A stretch of DNA of 64,000 nucleotides from Phytohabitans aurantiacus (GCF_027923225.1 NZ_BSDI01000014.1:69598-133597), one strand, 5' to 3'. Counted from the stretch's first letter, positions 23,529-33,575 are shown. The notes: generated by a model not told the origin, from the sequence alone. Program-made: numbers and translations.

Positions 23529-25336
23529 GGCGGTCGGCATCGTTAATGCGTCGCGCGTTCGGGATCTACTTCGGCGCCGCGCCCTGGGCCGCGTCGGTGA
23601 GCGTCGTGGTCATGGTGGTCGGTGGCCTGGCCGCGGTGGCCACCGCCTGGTTCACGCGAGCGCTCGTCGACGGTCTCGCCGCCAACGACGGATCGCGGAT
23701 CTGGGCCGGTGTCGCCGGGTTCGGCGCGCTGGCCGTCGTGTCGCCGGTCATCATGCACGTCTCCCAGTACGCGCTGCGGGACGCGGAACGCCGCGTGACG
23801 ATACGCACGCAGCAGGAGCTGTTCGCCGCGGTGTCGGCGCATCCCGGTCTGACGGAACTGGAAGACAGCACATTCCACAACCGGCTTCGACTGGCCCACG
23901 AGGCGAGCCGCTTCGCGCCGACCCAGCTCAACAGCATGGTTCTGGCTATCGGGCAGGAAGCGATAACCGTGGTGGCTTTCGGCGTCACGCTGGTGCGCTG
24001 GTCACCCATGGCGGGTGTGCTGGTGCTGCTCGCCGCCGCGCCCACGCTGATCGCCCAGATCCGCCTGGCACGCATGCGGGGAGCGATGCTGGAGCGCACC
24101 GTGCCGATGTTTCGAAGGCAGAACTTCTACTCCGCTCTCCTGCTCGACATGCGCGCCGCGAAGGAGATCCGGCTGTTCGGGCTCGGCTCGTTCTTCCAGG
24201 GGCGACTCCTGCGCGAGCTGCGAGCGGCCCAGTCGCAGGAGCGTCACCAGGACCGCCTGGCACTGTGGGTCGACAGCGCCCTGGCGACGCTGACCGGCCT
24301 CGTATCGCTGGCCGCGCTGGCGTTCTTCGTCGCGCGGATAGCAGACGGCAAAGGCACCGTTGGCGACCTCATGGTGGTGATAGCCGCACTCGCCGCGTTG
24401 CAGATGTCCGTGTCGGGTCTGGTCCGCCAGATAGCGATGCTCGGCGAGACGTTCGTCATGTTCGCCCACTACGTCGACATCACGGCGGTGATTCGCGAGG
24501 CGCCGCGGTCCCCGCTGCCGGCGGCGCCGCCGCTGGAGCGCGGCGTGGAGTTCGACGACGTGTGGTTTCGGTACGCCCCCGACCATGACTGGGTCCTGCG
24601 CGGCGTCACGTTGCGGATTCCCCGTGGCACATCGCTCGCGGTCGTGGGCGACAACGGCGCCGGCAAGTCCACAATGGTCAAGCTGCTCTGCGGATTCCAC
24701 GCTCCTACCAAAGGCGCCATCCGGTGGGACGGAGTCGATATCGCCACCATCGACCCCGCGTCGCTGCGGGCGCGAGTCGGTGCCACGTTCCAGGACTTCA
24801 TGACATACGACTTCTCCGCACACGACAACATCGCCGTCGGCGACATCAGCGCGATCGACGACCGTGCGCGGGTACGTGCCGCGGCCGTCACCGCCGACAT
24901 GGACTCCGTACTCGGCAACCTCCCCAACGGATACGACACGATGCTGACCAGAGCCTTCAGCGATGGAGACGTGCCCGGAGTCGGCGTGGTCCTCTCGGGT
25001 GGGCAGTGGCAGCGCCTGGCGCTCGCCCGAGCCGCGCTGCGGGAAGGCGCTGACCTGCTGATCCTCGACGAGCCGTCGTCAGGACTCGACGTGGCCACCG
25101 AGCACGAGATCAACCGGCGGCTGATGTCGTTGCGCCGCACGCACACCAGCCTGTTGATCTCGCACCGTCTCAACACCGTCCGGGAGGCCACCAGCATCGC
25201 CGTACTGTCCGGCGGCCGCATCCTCGAACAGGGCAGTCACGACGAGCTGATGGCGTCGGGAGGACGCTATGCCGAGTTGTTCCGTCTTCAAGCGTCCGGT
25301 TACGACGACGCTCTCACCACTCGGGCGGCGATGTGA
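23525..25336 (+). CDS. ABC exporter, fused permease and ATPase
   Basis: This 603-aa half-transporter has a six-helix membrane domain (about 20-310) followed by an ATPase with Walker A GDNGAGKST, signature LSGGQWQR, Walker B LLILDEPSSG and the H-loop ISHR. No C39 peptidase domain precedes the membrane region, so any leader removal must be done by another enzyme. It overlaps both neighbours (ATGA at 23525, GTGA at 25333), which places it in one translational unit with the redox genes and the SARP gene. The probable cargo is the cysteine-rich peptide. Confidence 0.92.
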   Translation: MRRSASLMRRAFGIYFGAAPWAASVSVVVMVVGGLAAVATAWFTRALVDGLAANDGSRIWAGVAGFGALAVVSPVIMHVSQYALRDAERRVTIRTQQELFAAVSAHPGLTELEDSTFHNRLRLAHEASRFAPTQLNSMVLAIGQEAITVVAFGVTLVRWSPMAGVLVLLAAAPTLIAQIRLARMRGAMLERTVPMFRRQNFYSALLLDMRAAKEIRLFGLGSFFQGRLLRELRAAQSQERHQDRLALWVDSALATLTGLVSLAALAFFVARIADGKGTVGDLMVVIAALAALQMSVSGLVRQIAMLGETFVMFAHYVDITAVIREAPRSPLPAAPPLERGVEFDDVWFRYAPDHDWVLRGVTLRIPRGTSLAVVGDNGAGKSTMVKLLCGFHAPTKGAIRWDGVDIATIDPASLRARVGATFQDFMTYDFSAHDNIAVGDISAIDDRARVRAAAVTADMDSVLGNLPNGYDTMLTRAFSDGDVPGVGVVLSGGQWQRLALARAALREGADLLILDEPSSGLDVATEHEINRRLMSLRRTHTSLLISHRLNTVREATSIAVLSGGRILEQGSHDELMASGGRYAELFRLQASGYDDALTTRAAM

Positions 25337-26130
25337 ACGTGAACGTTGATACCACGCTGCGGGTGTCGTTGCTGGGGCCGCTCGAAGTGACCGTCGGGGG
25401 AGAGCCGATGACCCTCGGCGGGTTGGGAAAGCGCGCGCTGCTGGCGACGCTCGCCCTCAACCTGGGCACGGTGGTCGGTGTCAGCCGTCTCGTCCAGGTC
25501 ATCTGGGACGACCACCCGCCGATGACGGCGACGACGAAGCTCCAGGGCCACATCTCCGCGCTGCGGCAGAGCCTCGTGCGGCTCGGTGGGCCGGAAGCGG
25601 CGAACGCGCTGCAGACCCGGCCACCGGGGTACGTGCTGTGTGGCCACCGCACGTCGACCGACCTCGCGTGCTTCGACGAGCTCACCCGTCGCGGGGCCGG
25701 TGCGCGGCTTCCCGAAGGTGCCGAGCAGCGCGTCGCGTCCCTGTCCGCGGCGCTGGGGCTGTGGCGTGGCAGCGCCTGCGTCGACGTCAGGTCCGCCGGC
25801 GTGGCGGTCATCGCGGCATCGCTCGACGAGCGCAGGTGGCGGGCGATGGAAGACCTCGCCGAGGCGCAGCTGGTACTCGGGGACCACAACGCCGTCATCG
25901 ACGCGATGGAGCCTCTCGTGCGCCAGTGGCCCTACCGGGAGCGCGCGTGGGAGCACCTCATCGAGGCGCATGTGAGGCGCGGCGACGTCGCGTCCGCCCT
26001 GGCCGTCCACGACCAGTTGTGCCGCATCCTGGCCGCTGACCTCGGCGTCGGCCCTGGTCAGCGGATCGGCCGGCTGGTCAGCACGATCCGCGCCGGCGCC
26101 GGCGTTAGCGCACCGTTAGTGGACCGGTAG
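25333..26130 (+). CDS. SARP-type regulator with BTAD domain
   Basis: This 265-aa protein has an N-terminal winged-helix (VSLLGPLEVTVGGEPMTLGG to RPPGYVL, about 8-105) and a bacterial transcriptional activation domain (about 110-250, with WRAMEDLAEAQLVLGDHNAVI). There is no NB-ARC or TPR extension. This is the domain order of Streptomyces antibiotic regulatory proteins, which activate biosynthetic operons by binding direct repeats near the -35. The GTG start overlaps the ABC stop. It probably activates the promoter at 22258 and the peptide gene 60 bp downstream. Confidence 0.9.
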   Translation: MNVNVDTTLRVSLLGPLEVTVGGEPMTLGGLGKRALLATLALNLGTVVGVSRLVQVIWDDHPPMTATTKLQGHISALRQSLVRLGGPEAANALQTRPPGYVLCGHRTSTDLACFDELTRRGAGARLPEGAEQRVASLSAALGLWRGSACVDVRSAGVAVIAASLDERRWRAMEDLAEAQLVLGDHNAVIDAMEPLVRQWPYRERAWEHLIEAHVRRGDVASALAVHDQLCRILAADLGVGPGQRIGRLVSTIRAGAGVSAPLVDR

Positions 26131-26190
26131 CGGCTGATGACACCGTGGCCGTACCGGCAAACCGCCGGCCGACGGGGAAGGGGAACGAGG

Positions 26191-26412
26191 ATGAAGATCA
26201 TCGATAGGCTGGGCGACCGGCTGCTGGCCAGGCTGCTGCCGAGGGCCAAGGCATCCGCGTGCAACGTCTGCAGTCTCGCCTACGTCGGGTGCGGTGGTCC
26301 CTTCTGTTACTACTACTACAACAAGGTGGTCGCGGGCCAGGTGCGCTGCTACGCCAACACCGCGCGTTCCTGCGACGCGCCATCGGTGAGCTACACCGTG
26401 GGCTGCTGCTGA
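26191..26412 (+). CDS. Cysteine-rich peptide, probable bacteriocin-like precursor
   Basis: This 73-aa peptide starts MKIIDRLGDRLLARLLPRAKASA, an amphipathic cationic leader. It then has a core with Cys at 24, 27, 34, 39, 53, 61, 72 and 73, four adjacent tyrosines (40-43 region) and a terminal GCC. AxA before Cys24 suggests cleavage giving a 50-residue product able to form four disulfides. Size and cysteine count recall fulvocin C of Myxococcus, but this is memory, not a search. GGGGAACGAGG precedes the ATG, and a strong terminator follows. Neighbouring redox, protease and exporter genes point to oxidative maturation and secretion. No lanthipeptide or radical-SAM enzyme is present. Confidence 0.8.
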   Translation: MKIIDRLGDRLLARLLPRAKASACNVCSLAYVGCGGPFCYYYYNKVVAGQVRCYANTARSCDAPSVSYTVGCC

Positions 26413-26422
26413 TCGTCGATCC

Positions 26423-26459
26423 GCTGCCGCCGGCCGGACACTGTCTGGCCGGCGGCAGC
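26423..26459 (+). terminator. Hairpin terminator after the cysteine-rich peptide gene
   Basis: GCTGCCGCCGGCC (26423-26435) and GGCCGGCGGCAGC (26447-26459) are perfect complements with an 11-base loop, starting ten bases after the stop codon. It probably ends the peptide transcript and separates it from the downstream permease/ATPase pair, allowing high expression of the peptide alone. Confidence 0.8.
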
Positions 26460-26506
26460 ATGTTGGAGGGCATTAGGATGCCGGGGCGTGGACGGGTGGT
26501 GACGTG

Positions 26507-29359
26507 ATGCTGGGCATGGCGCTTTCGCAGTGGCGGGTTCGGCTGCGTCGGTCGTTGGCGTTGTTGTCGATGATCGCCGTCGCGGTGGCCGGGTTCACGC
26601 TGCTCACCGGTGCCGCGGTGACCTCGCGTCTGGACACTGTGGGCACCGTCGCGGCCAACTACCGCCCCGTGTACGACCTGCTGGTGCGCCCCAAAGACGC
26701 CGTCCTGCCGTTGGAGCGTCAGCGCAACCTCGTCCAGTCGGGCCAGTTGGCGGGGATGCGCGGCGGGATCACCGTCGACCAGTGGCGGGAGATCCAGGCG
26801 ATGCGTGGCGTATCCGTCGCGGCGCCGGTATCGGTGGTCGGGTACGTGATGCGCACCGTACCCGTGACGATCGACCTGTCCGACGCGATCGACCCGACCG
26901 CCGAGCGCCAGGTGCTGCGGGTACAGCCGACGTGGGTGACCGACGCCGGGCTGAGCCGGATCCCCGACGGACCCGCCTATCTCTACGTGACGCGTAACCG
27001 GCTCGACGTGGTGCCCAACAGCGAACTGACGAGCGGCGGAGGACTGCCGCCTCCCGAGGAGGTCGACGCTGACGGCCAGCGCGTGAAGATCTGCCCGGTG
27101 ACGGCGGCGATCGGCCAGGACGACTGGCTTTCGCCGACGGATCTGCGAGCCCGGTCGTCGCTGACGTGTATCGGCGGCATGGGCTCGACGGATCGCGAGG
27201 GCAAGGCGATGCGCCCGGTCGTCACTCTGGTGTGGACGGTGCCTTTCCTGATGGCCGCGGTCGATCCCGACTCCGAGGCGGCACTGGCGGGGCTGGACAA
27301 GTCCGTCACCTCGGGCCGATACTTCACCTCCGCCGAGAAACCGACATCGCATCGCCTGCCGGGGATGCCGTATCCGTACTCGCGGCTGCCGATCCTGATC
27401 GCCGACCGGCCGCAGGTCGACGGTGCGCTCGATATCGACGTGCGGCGGCTGAACCCGGGCGCGACGGACCTGGTGCGCACCGGCACCGACGACCAGCGCC
27501 TGCGCGCCGCGCTGGCAAGCGAGTCCGGCACACCGGTCAAGAAGGCGTCGATGCCGATCGACGAGCCCTACCGGAACATGGTCGACCGGATGCTGCACCC
27601 CGGCGAGCTCGGCGTCGAATACGACCTGGCGACGGCGAACACGATGTGGCTGCACTCGTTCTGGACCGTCGGGCCGGCAAACGTCGAGCAGGCCGGCAAC
27701 GGCATGCGGGCACAGGCCGCTCCGTACGATCTGAAGATCTGGGGTCAGGGTGCCGACGACGGCGGGTCGTCCCGGCACGTCCCGATGGAGTTCGCCGACA
27801 CCAGCGTCCGCGACGGCGTCGCCGTCCATCGAAACATGGCACACGGGTACGAGCTCAAGCCCGGCGACGTCAGCATGCCGGATGCCGCGTTGGGTGCGGT
27901 GGGCACCTTCGACCCGGCCAAGGTCTCGCTGGGCGGGGCGCTGTCGGCGGTGCCGATGGACACCTACTTCAACCCGGGCGCCGACGGGGCCGACGAGGCG
28001 TCCCGGCGGGCGTTGGGCGGCAAGCGCCTGGCGCCGAACGCGAACGTGACCGGGCTGCTGAGCCAACCCCCGCTGCTGCTGACCACGATGGAGGCCATGC
28101 CGGCCATCTTCGATCCCGGTGCATACAGCACCGAGCCGGACTACCCCGAGTACCAGCTCAACACCGGCGCGCCGATCAGCGTGGTGCGGGTCCGGCTGGC
28201 CGGCGACGTGGGCATCGATGCGATCTCCCGGGAACGGGTGCGGGTGATCGCGGAAGACATCGCCCGCCGCACCGGACTGCAGGTCGACATCACCCTGGGA
28301 TCCTCGCCCACCGCCGTGACGGTGGGGTATCCCGCGGGCAACTACGGCCGGCCCGACCTCGCCGTGGCGGAGCCGTGGGTGCAGAAGGGCGTCGCGGCGG
28401 TACTGGTCAACGCGGCCGACCGCAAGAGCGTGCTGCTGTCCATCCTGGTACTCGCGGTGTGCGCGCTGGCCGTGCTCAACGCCAACACCGCCGCCATCCG
28501 CGCCAGGCGCACCGAACTCGGCATCCTCGCCTGCCTCGGCTGGAACCGAAGACAACTGGCGCAGTTGCTGTTCACCGAGATCGCCGGCATCGGTCTCGCC
28601 GCCGGCGTCGTGGGCACCGTCCTCGCGTTCGTGTTCGCGCTGCTCTTCGGGCTGGACACCACGTGGACCCACGCACTGCTCGCCATCCCCGCCGCGGTGG
28701 GCCTCGCCCTGCTCGCCGGTGGCTGGCCGGCCTGGCGGGCCGCTCGCCCCGACCCGGGCGAAACGGTCCGGCCCGCCGTACTGGGCATCGCCGTCCGGCG
28801 GCGGGCACCGCGCCGGGTCGCCACCCTCGCCCTGGCCAATCTCACCCGCACACCCGGCCGCACCCTGCTCGGCGCGATGAGCCTGATGATCGGCGTGGCC
28901 GCGCTGACCATACTGCTGGCGATCACGTTCGCCTTCCGCGGCGCGGTCACCGGCACCCTGCTCGGTGACGCCATCACGCTCCAGGCCCGCACCGTCGACT
29001 ACATCGCCGTAGCGGTCACCATCGTGCTGGGCATCGTGTCGGTCGCCGACGTGCTCTACCTCAACATCTCCGAACGCGCCGCCGAGTTCGCGCTGTTCGG
29101 CGCCGTCGGCTGGACCGATGCCGTCCTGAACCGCCTGGTCGTCATCGAGGCCATCGGCATGGGCGTCATCGGCGGCACGCTCGGTGCCGCCGCCGGCCTC
29201 GGCGCGGCGGCGGCCTTCGCGGGCGGCGTCACCCCCGCGGTCGTCTGGTGCGCGGTGGCCGCCATGGCGTTCGGCGTCGCCGTCTCCGCCGTGTCGGTGG
29301 TGGTGCCGATCGCCATGCTCCGCCGACTGCCCACCGCCCAACTGCTCGCCGAGGGGTGA
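26507..29359 (+). CDS. FtsX/MacB-type ABC transporter permease
   Basis: This permease of about 950 aa has an N-terminal membrane helix (about 14-36), a very large extracytoplasmic domain (about 40-620), then two clusters of FtsX-like helices with RRTELGILACLGWNRRQL and ERAAEFALFGAVGWTDAV. These repeats mark the MacB/LolC/FtsX family. A GTG three bases earlier (26504) is an equally possible start. With the ATPase six bases downstream it forms a mechanotransmission-type ABC system. Its position after the peptide gene suggests immunity or extraction of the mature peptide from the membrane, although peptide export is also possible. Confidence 0.9.
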   Translation: MLGMALSQWRVRLRRSLALLSMIAVAVAGFTLLTGAAVTSRLDTVGTVAANYRPVYDLLVRPKDAVLPLERQRNLVQSGQLAGMRGGITVDQWREIQAMRGVSVAAPVSVVGYVMRTVPVTIDLSDAIDPTAERQVLRVQPTWVTDAGLSRIPDGPAYLYVTRNRLDVVPNSELTSGGGLPPPEEVDADGQRVKICPVTAAIGQDDWLSPTDLRARSSLTCIGGMGSTDREGKAMRPVVTLVWTVPFLMAAVDPDSEAALAGLDKSVTSGRYFTSAEKPTSHRLPGMPYPYSRLPILIADRPQVDGALDIDVRRLNPGATDLVRTGTDDQRLRAALASESGTPVKKASMPIDEPYRNMVDRMLHPGELGVEYDLATANTMWLHSFWTVGPANVEQAGNGMRAQAAPYDLKIWGQGADDGGSSRHVPMEFADTSVRDGVAVHRNMAHGYELKPGDVSMPDAALGAVGTFDPAKVSLGGALSAVPMDTYFNPGADGADEASRRALGGKRLAPNANVTGLLSQPPLLLTTMEAMPAIFDPGAYSTEPDYPEYQLNTGAPISVVRVRLAGDVGIDAISRERVRVIAEDIARRTGLQVDITLGSSPTAVTVGYPAGNYGRPDLAVAEPWVQKGVAAVLVNAADRKSVLLSILVLAVCALAVLNANTAAIRARRTELGILACLGWNRRQLAQLLFTEIAGIGLAAGVVGTVLAFVFALLFGLDTTWTHALLAIPAAVGLALLAGGWPAWRAARPDPGETVRPAVLGIAVRRRAPRRVATLALANLTRTPGRTLLGAMSLMIGVAALTILLAITFAFRGAVTGTLLGDAITLQARTVDYIAVAVTIVLGIVSVADVLYLNISERAAEFALFGAVGWTDAVLNRLVVIEAIGMGVIGGTLGAAAGLGAAAAFAGGVTPAVVWCAVAAMAFGVAVSAVSVVVPIAMLRRLPTAQLLAEG

Positions 29360-29364
29360 CCACA

Positions 29365-30063
<699 letters not shown>

Positions 30064-30097
30064 AGACCGCTCAAGGTCAAGTTCAGAATCGGCCATT

Positions 30098-30156
30098 GAG
30101 CTACCGCGATGCCCGTCGTGCGCGAGACCGTTGCTCCCGCGGCCTCACCCTCCGCG
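30098..30156 (+). repeat. R2 interspersed repeat, forward
   Basis: This copy starts GAGCTACCGCGATGCCC and ends CACCCTCCGCG. It fills the junction between the rightward ATPase gene and the leftward RidA remnant. Confidence 0.78.
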
Positions 30157-30170
30157 ACACACGCCCTACC

Positions 30171-30488
30171 CTAGTCGCGGACTTCGACGATGGCCTCGAT
30201 CTCGACGGAGAAGTCGAACGGTAGTGAGGCGACGCCCACGGCGGAGCGGGTGGGCGCGCCCGCCTCGCCGAACACCTTGACGAGTAGGTCGGTGGCGCCA
30301 TTCGCGACCAGGTGATGCTCGGTGAAGTCGGAAGCGGCCTTGACGAAGACGACGAGTTTGAGGAAACGAGCCACGCGCGAGAGGTCCTTCAACTCCGTCT
30401 TCAAGGTGCCGAGGAGGTTCAGCATCACCGCCTCGGCCGCCTGCTGTCCTTCGTGGACGGAGACGGAGGTGCCGACCTTGCCGGTGTG
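30171..30488 (-). pseudogene. Truncated RidA-family protein, N-terminus lost
   Basis: The open frame reads TGKVGTSVSVHEGQQAAEAV and then LNLLGTLKTELKDLSRVARF, FTEHHLVANGATDLLVKVFG and TRSAVGVASLPF. This matches the C-terminal two thirds of RidA/YjgF proteins. The normal first ~45 residues are absent. Upstream the frame meets a TGA at 30489-30491, overlapping the end of the cupin gene. Only internal Val/Met codons could start it. This looks like a 5' deletion that joined the fragment to the end of the cupin gene. It is unlikely to make an active trimer. Confidence 0.8.
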
Positions 30489-30494
30489 TCATGG

Positions 30495-30941
30495 CTACAC
30501 CGGAACGGAGTCGTACCTGGCGGAGATGGCCGCCCGTACGGCTGGGTCGGTGATGCTGTCCGCGGGTAGCCGGCCAAGCTCGAAGAACATCTCCTCCAGC
30601 CCGCCGGGCACCATGAGGCCGAGCAGGGTGCCGCTGCCGCGAGCGCGGATCATGTGGCGGACGCCTCGGGGTATCAGCACGTACGATCCCGGGCCGGTGT
30701 CGAGCTTCTCGTCTCCGACCTCGAACGTGAAATCGCCGTCGAGGACGAAGAAGGACTCCTCCATCCGCCGGTGCAGGTGCGGAACCGTCCACGGACCCTG
30801 CTGGCCGGTGAACTCGACGAGGCTGAAGGCGCCACCGGTGGTGGGTTCGCCGGCGGCCAGTACGCGCATCTGGATTACGCCCATCGTGACGACGCGTCCA
30901 TCGTCGGGCAGTACCGTGTGTGCTTGTCCAGAGACAATCAT
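30495..30941 (-). CDS. Cupin-domain protein
   Basis: This 148-aa single cupin has the two metal-binding motifs PHLHRRMEESFFVLDGDFTFEVG (histidines and glutamate) and GSYVLIPRGVRHMI. It is probably a small-molecule binding protein or an enzyme such as a dioxygenase or isomerase. The reaction is unknown. The ATG at 30941 has GGAGGGGG upstream at a fitting distance. It is divergent from the HxlR regulator at 31041, which probably controls it. Confidence 0.87.
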   Translation of the reverse strand: MIVSGQAHTVLPDDGRVVTMGVIQMRVLAAGEPTTGGAFSLVEFTGQQGPWTVPHLHRRMEESFFVLDGDFTFEVGDEKLDTGPGSYVLIPRGVRHMIRARGSGTLLGLMVPGGLEEMFFELGRLPADSITDPAVRAAISARYDSVPV

Positions 30942-30986
30942 TGTGCTCACCCCCTCCAGCACACCCTCCGGCGGCCGCCGCCAAGC

Positions 30987-31011
30987 GGCAATATCAGAAA
31001 GTGAAGTTGCC
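30987..31011. promoter_or_regulatory. Probable HxlR operator
   Basis: GGCAA (30987-30991) and TTGCC (31007-31011) form an inverted repeat with matching inner TCA/TGA bases, in the 99-bp gap between the divergent cupin and HxlR genes. The placement fits an operator that serves both promoters. Confidence 0.45.
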
Positions 31012-31040
31012 TGGTCGGCTGCGCGTGGGACGCTTCTGTC

Positions 31041-31706
31041 ATGCGGACGTACGGCCAGTACTGCCCGGTGGCCCGGACGTCGGAGCTGATCGCGGAGCGA
31101 TGGACGCCGATAATCATCCGGAACCTGCTCACCGGGTGCCGGACCTTCACCGAGATCCGTCAAGGCGCCCCGGGGATACCGCCCGCGCTCCTCACGCAGC
31201 GGCTGGACACGCTCGAGCGGCACGGCATCCTGACCCGCCGCCGGGCCACGTCAGGGAGGGGCTGGATCTACGAGCTCACCGACAAAGGGCAGGAGCTGAA
31301 GGCGGTCTGTGACGCGATGGGGCAGTGGGGTGCGCGGTGGCTGGAGATCGAGCCACACCACCTCGATCCGGCGTACGTGCTGTGGGCCACGCTGAAGCTC
31401 GTCGACGTCGAGTCGCTTCCCGAACGTGCTGTCGTCGTGCGTGTCGAGTTGCGGGATCGCCCCGGTGAGCCGTACTGGCTGATACTGCGCAGGCCGCGAC
31501 CGGAGCTGTGCACCCGAGGCACCGGGTATGTCGAGGACATCGTGGCACGCACGGACGCGGCCTGCCTGGTCGACATCCACCTGCGGCGCACCACCTATGG
31601 TGAGGCACTGCGTGCCGGACGGCTGACCTTGGAGGGATCGCGGTCCCTCATCCGAGGGCTCATGACGTGGCTGCGTCCCAGCCCGTACGCGGAGACGGCG
31701 GGTTGA
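31041..31706 (+). CDS. HxlR-family transcriptional regulator
   Basis: This 221-aa regulator has an N-terminal HxlR winged helix (YCPVARTSELIAERWTPIIIRNLLTG, FTEIRQGAPGIPPALLTQRL, RHGILTRRR) that includes the conserved early Cys8. The extra C-terminal domain (about 110-215) is seen in longer actinobacterial members. HxlR proteins often sense electrophiles or thiol-reactive compounds through that cysteine. It is divergent from the cupin gene. Confidence 0.92.
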   Translation: MRTYGQYCPVARTSELIAERWTPIIIRNLLTGCRTFTEIRQGAPGIPPALLTQRLDTLERHGILTRRRATSGRGWIYELTDKGQELKAVCDAMGQWGARWLEIEPHHLDPAYVLWATLKLVDVESLPERAVVVRVELRDRPGEPYWLILRRPRPELCTRGTGYVEDIVARTDAACLVDIHLRRTTYGEALRAGRLTLEGSRSLIRGLMTWLRPSPYAETAG

Positions 31707-31713
31707 TCGCCGA

Positions 31714-32676
31714 TCACGGGTAGCGGGTGAGTTGGCGGCGGATGGTCACGGTGAGAGCGCCGGACGCGGCCAGGAGCAGGCCGATTTCGATGAGCTGGAA
31801 CCACGGGTACCGGTCGGCGGGCTGGTAGACGATCCGCTGGCGCAGGCCGAGCCGGTCCATGCACTCCGCCGTCGGCCACGTGTTCGCCGGGTCCTGGCAC
31901 AGCGCGCCGGCGGCGTCGGCGGTCAGCTTCCGCCCCGAACTGTCCACGTAGGACGTCGAGAATATCCAGCCGCGCGAATCGTTGCGGGACACGCCGTCCT
32001 GGATCATGTCGCCGCCGTCGACGAGGCGCTCCGCGGGCGGCATGTAGTGCGGGCGGAGCAGGATCAGCCCGGCGAAGGCCAGCGGCAGGACGACCAGCGT
32101 GACCGCCATGGCCATGGTGGTACGGCGCACCAGTACCCCGATGGCCGCGCCGACGAGCAGGACGAACACCCAGGTGGCCGCCGGGACGGCGCCGGACTGG
32201 CTGAACACCACGTCATCGCCGAACGGCGCGGCGGCGAACATCGACCCGAAACCCGCCCGCGACCAGGACACCACGGCGCCGGTGACCGCGCCGAGGAGCG
32301 CCGCCGCGGCGGCCAGCGCGCCGAGTTTGACCGCGAGCCAGCGTGCGCGGCTCACCGACTGGGTGAACGCCAGCCGGTACGTGCCGAGCTCCAGCTCCCT
32401 GGAGATCAGTGGTGCGCCCACGAACATGCCCATGGCCAGGGGCAGCAGGTTGCCGAACATCACCACCTCGCCCATCGTGTTGAACGTGGCGTCGACGGTG
32501 TTGGACGCCTCGAAGCACGACGGTGGCACGTGCGCGTCGCCGCCGAGCGAGGCACAGCCGCTGAGCGCGTCGCGTGCCCGCACGCCCGCCGACAGCAGGT
32601 AGCCCCAGTAGACCGCCAGCAGCGCGCCGATGCCGATCAGCTGCCAACGATGCTGGCGCCAGGTCAACCAGATCAT
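31714..32676 (-). CDS. ABC-2-type transporter permease
   Basis: This 320-aa membrane protein has about six hydrophobic segments (one near residue 15, three to four between 85 and 215, one at the C-terminus) and a large extracytoplasmic part. The motif PLISRELELGTYRLAFTQSVSR is typical of actinobacterial ABC-2 permeases. Its ATG overlaps the ATPase stop (ATGA, 32673-32676). With the GntR and ATPase genes it makes a YtrA-like operon, probably for drug or cell-envelope stress export. Confidence 0.9.
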   Translation of the reverse strand: MIWLTWRQHRWQLIGIGALLAVYWGYLLSAGVRARDALSGCASLGGDAHVPPSCFEASNTVDATFNTMGEVVMFGNLLPLAMGMFVGAPLISRELELGTYRLAFTQSVSRARWLAVKLGALAAAAALLGAVTGAVVSWSRAGFGSMFAAAPFGDDVVFSQSGAVPAATWVFVLLVGAAIGVLVRRTTMAMAVTLVVLPLAFAGLILLRPHYMPPAERLVDGGDMIQDGVSRNDSRGWIFSTSYVDSSGRKLTADAAGALCQDPANTWPTAECMDRLGLRQRIVYQPADRYPWFQLIEIGLLLAASGALTVTIRRQLTRYP

Positions 32677-33575
32677 GACGCACTCCTCTCGCGCTGCCTC
32701 GTCGGGCCGGGCAGGGCGCTCGACTCCGGTCGTCGCAGGTAGTTCAGGACCAGCTCGTCGAGGCTGGCATCGCGCACCGTCCACGCTGGACCGACGGTGT
32801 GCCCGGAGACGCGGGCCAGTACGGACGCCTGCCGCCCATTGACGGTCTGTGCCACCACCGGCAGCCGCTCCGGCAGGGTGTCGAGGGCCTCGCGCGGGCC
32901 GACGATCAGCTTGTGCGTTTCGAGGAGCTCGTCGATGTCGCCGCTGACCTGTACCCGTCCCTGGTTGATGGCCACCAGCCAGTCGCAGGTCTCCGCCAGG
33001 TCCGAGATGATGTGTGACGACAGCAGCACCGTCATGCCCGACTGGGCGACGGTCTCCATCAGCAGCGCCATCACGTCGTGCCGGGCCACCGGGTCGAGGC
33101 TGGCCAGCGGCTCGTCGAGCAGGAGCAGCCGGGGTCGCTTGGCGAGGGCGAGGACCAGCGCGACCTGGGCCCGCTGGCCGCCCGACAGGCGCCCGGCCGG
33201 TACGTCGGTGGGCAGCCGGAGCCTGGCCAGCCGGTCGCGGGCCCACGGGTCGTCCCAGCCGGGGTTGAGCCGGCGGCCGAAGGTGAGCAGGTCGGTCACG
33301 GTGAACGTCGGGTACAGCGCGGTGTCCTGCGCCATGTAGGCGACCTGGGCGAGCGTGTCCGGCCGGGCGCTCAGCGGCTCTCCGAACAGTCGCAGCCCGC
33401 CCTCGGAGGGCCGCAGCAGTCCGGCGGTCAGGTTGAGCAGGGTGCTCTTGCCGGCGCCGTTGGGGCCGACCAGCGCGATCACCCGCCCCTTCGGCAGCGC
33501 CAGCGAGCAGCCCCGCAGCGCCCAGGTGCGGCGGTACCGCCGGCCCAGGTCAATGGCTTCCACAGCGGAGCTCAT
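32673..33575 (-). CDS. ABC transporter ATP-binding protein
   Basis: This 300-aa ATPase has Walker A GPNGAGKST, signature RLSGGQRAQ, Walker B LLLLDEPLASLD and H-loop SSHI, followed by a short C-terminal extension seen in ABC-2 export ATPases. AGGAGG lies upstream. The start overlaps the GntR stop (ATGA, 33572-33575) and the stop overlaps the permease start, so all three genes are coupled. Confidence 0.94.
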   Translation of the reverse strand: MSSAVEAIDLGRRYRRTWALRGCSLALPKGRVIALVGPNGAGKSTLLNLTAGLLRPSEGGLRLFGEPLSARPDTLAQVAYMAQDTALYPTFTVTDLLTFGRRLNPGWDDPWARDRLARLRLPTDVPAGRLSGGQRAQVALVLALAKRPRLLLLDEPLASLDPVARHDVMALLMETVAQSGMTVLLSSHIISDLAETCDWLVAINQGRVQVSGDIDELLETHKLIVGPREALDTLPERLPVVAQTVNGRQASVLARVSGHTVGPAWTVRDASLDELVLNYLRRPESSALPGPTRQRERSAS

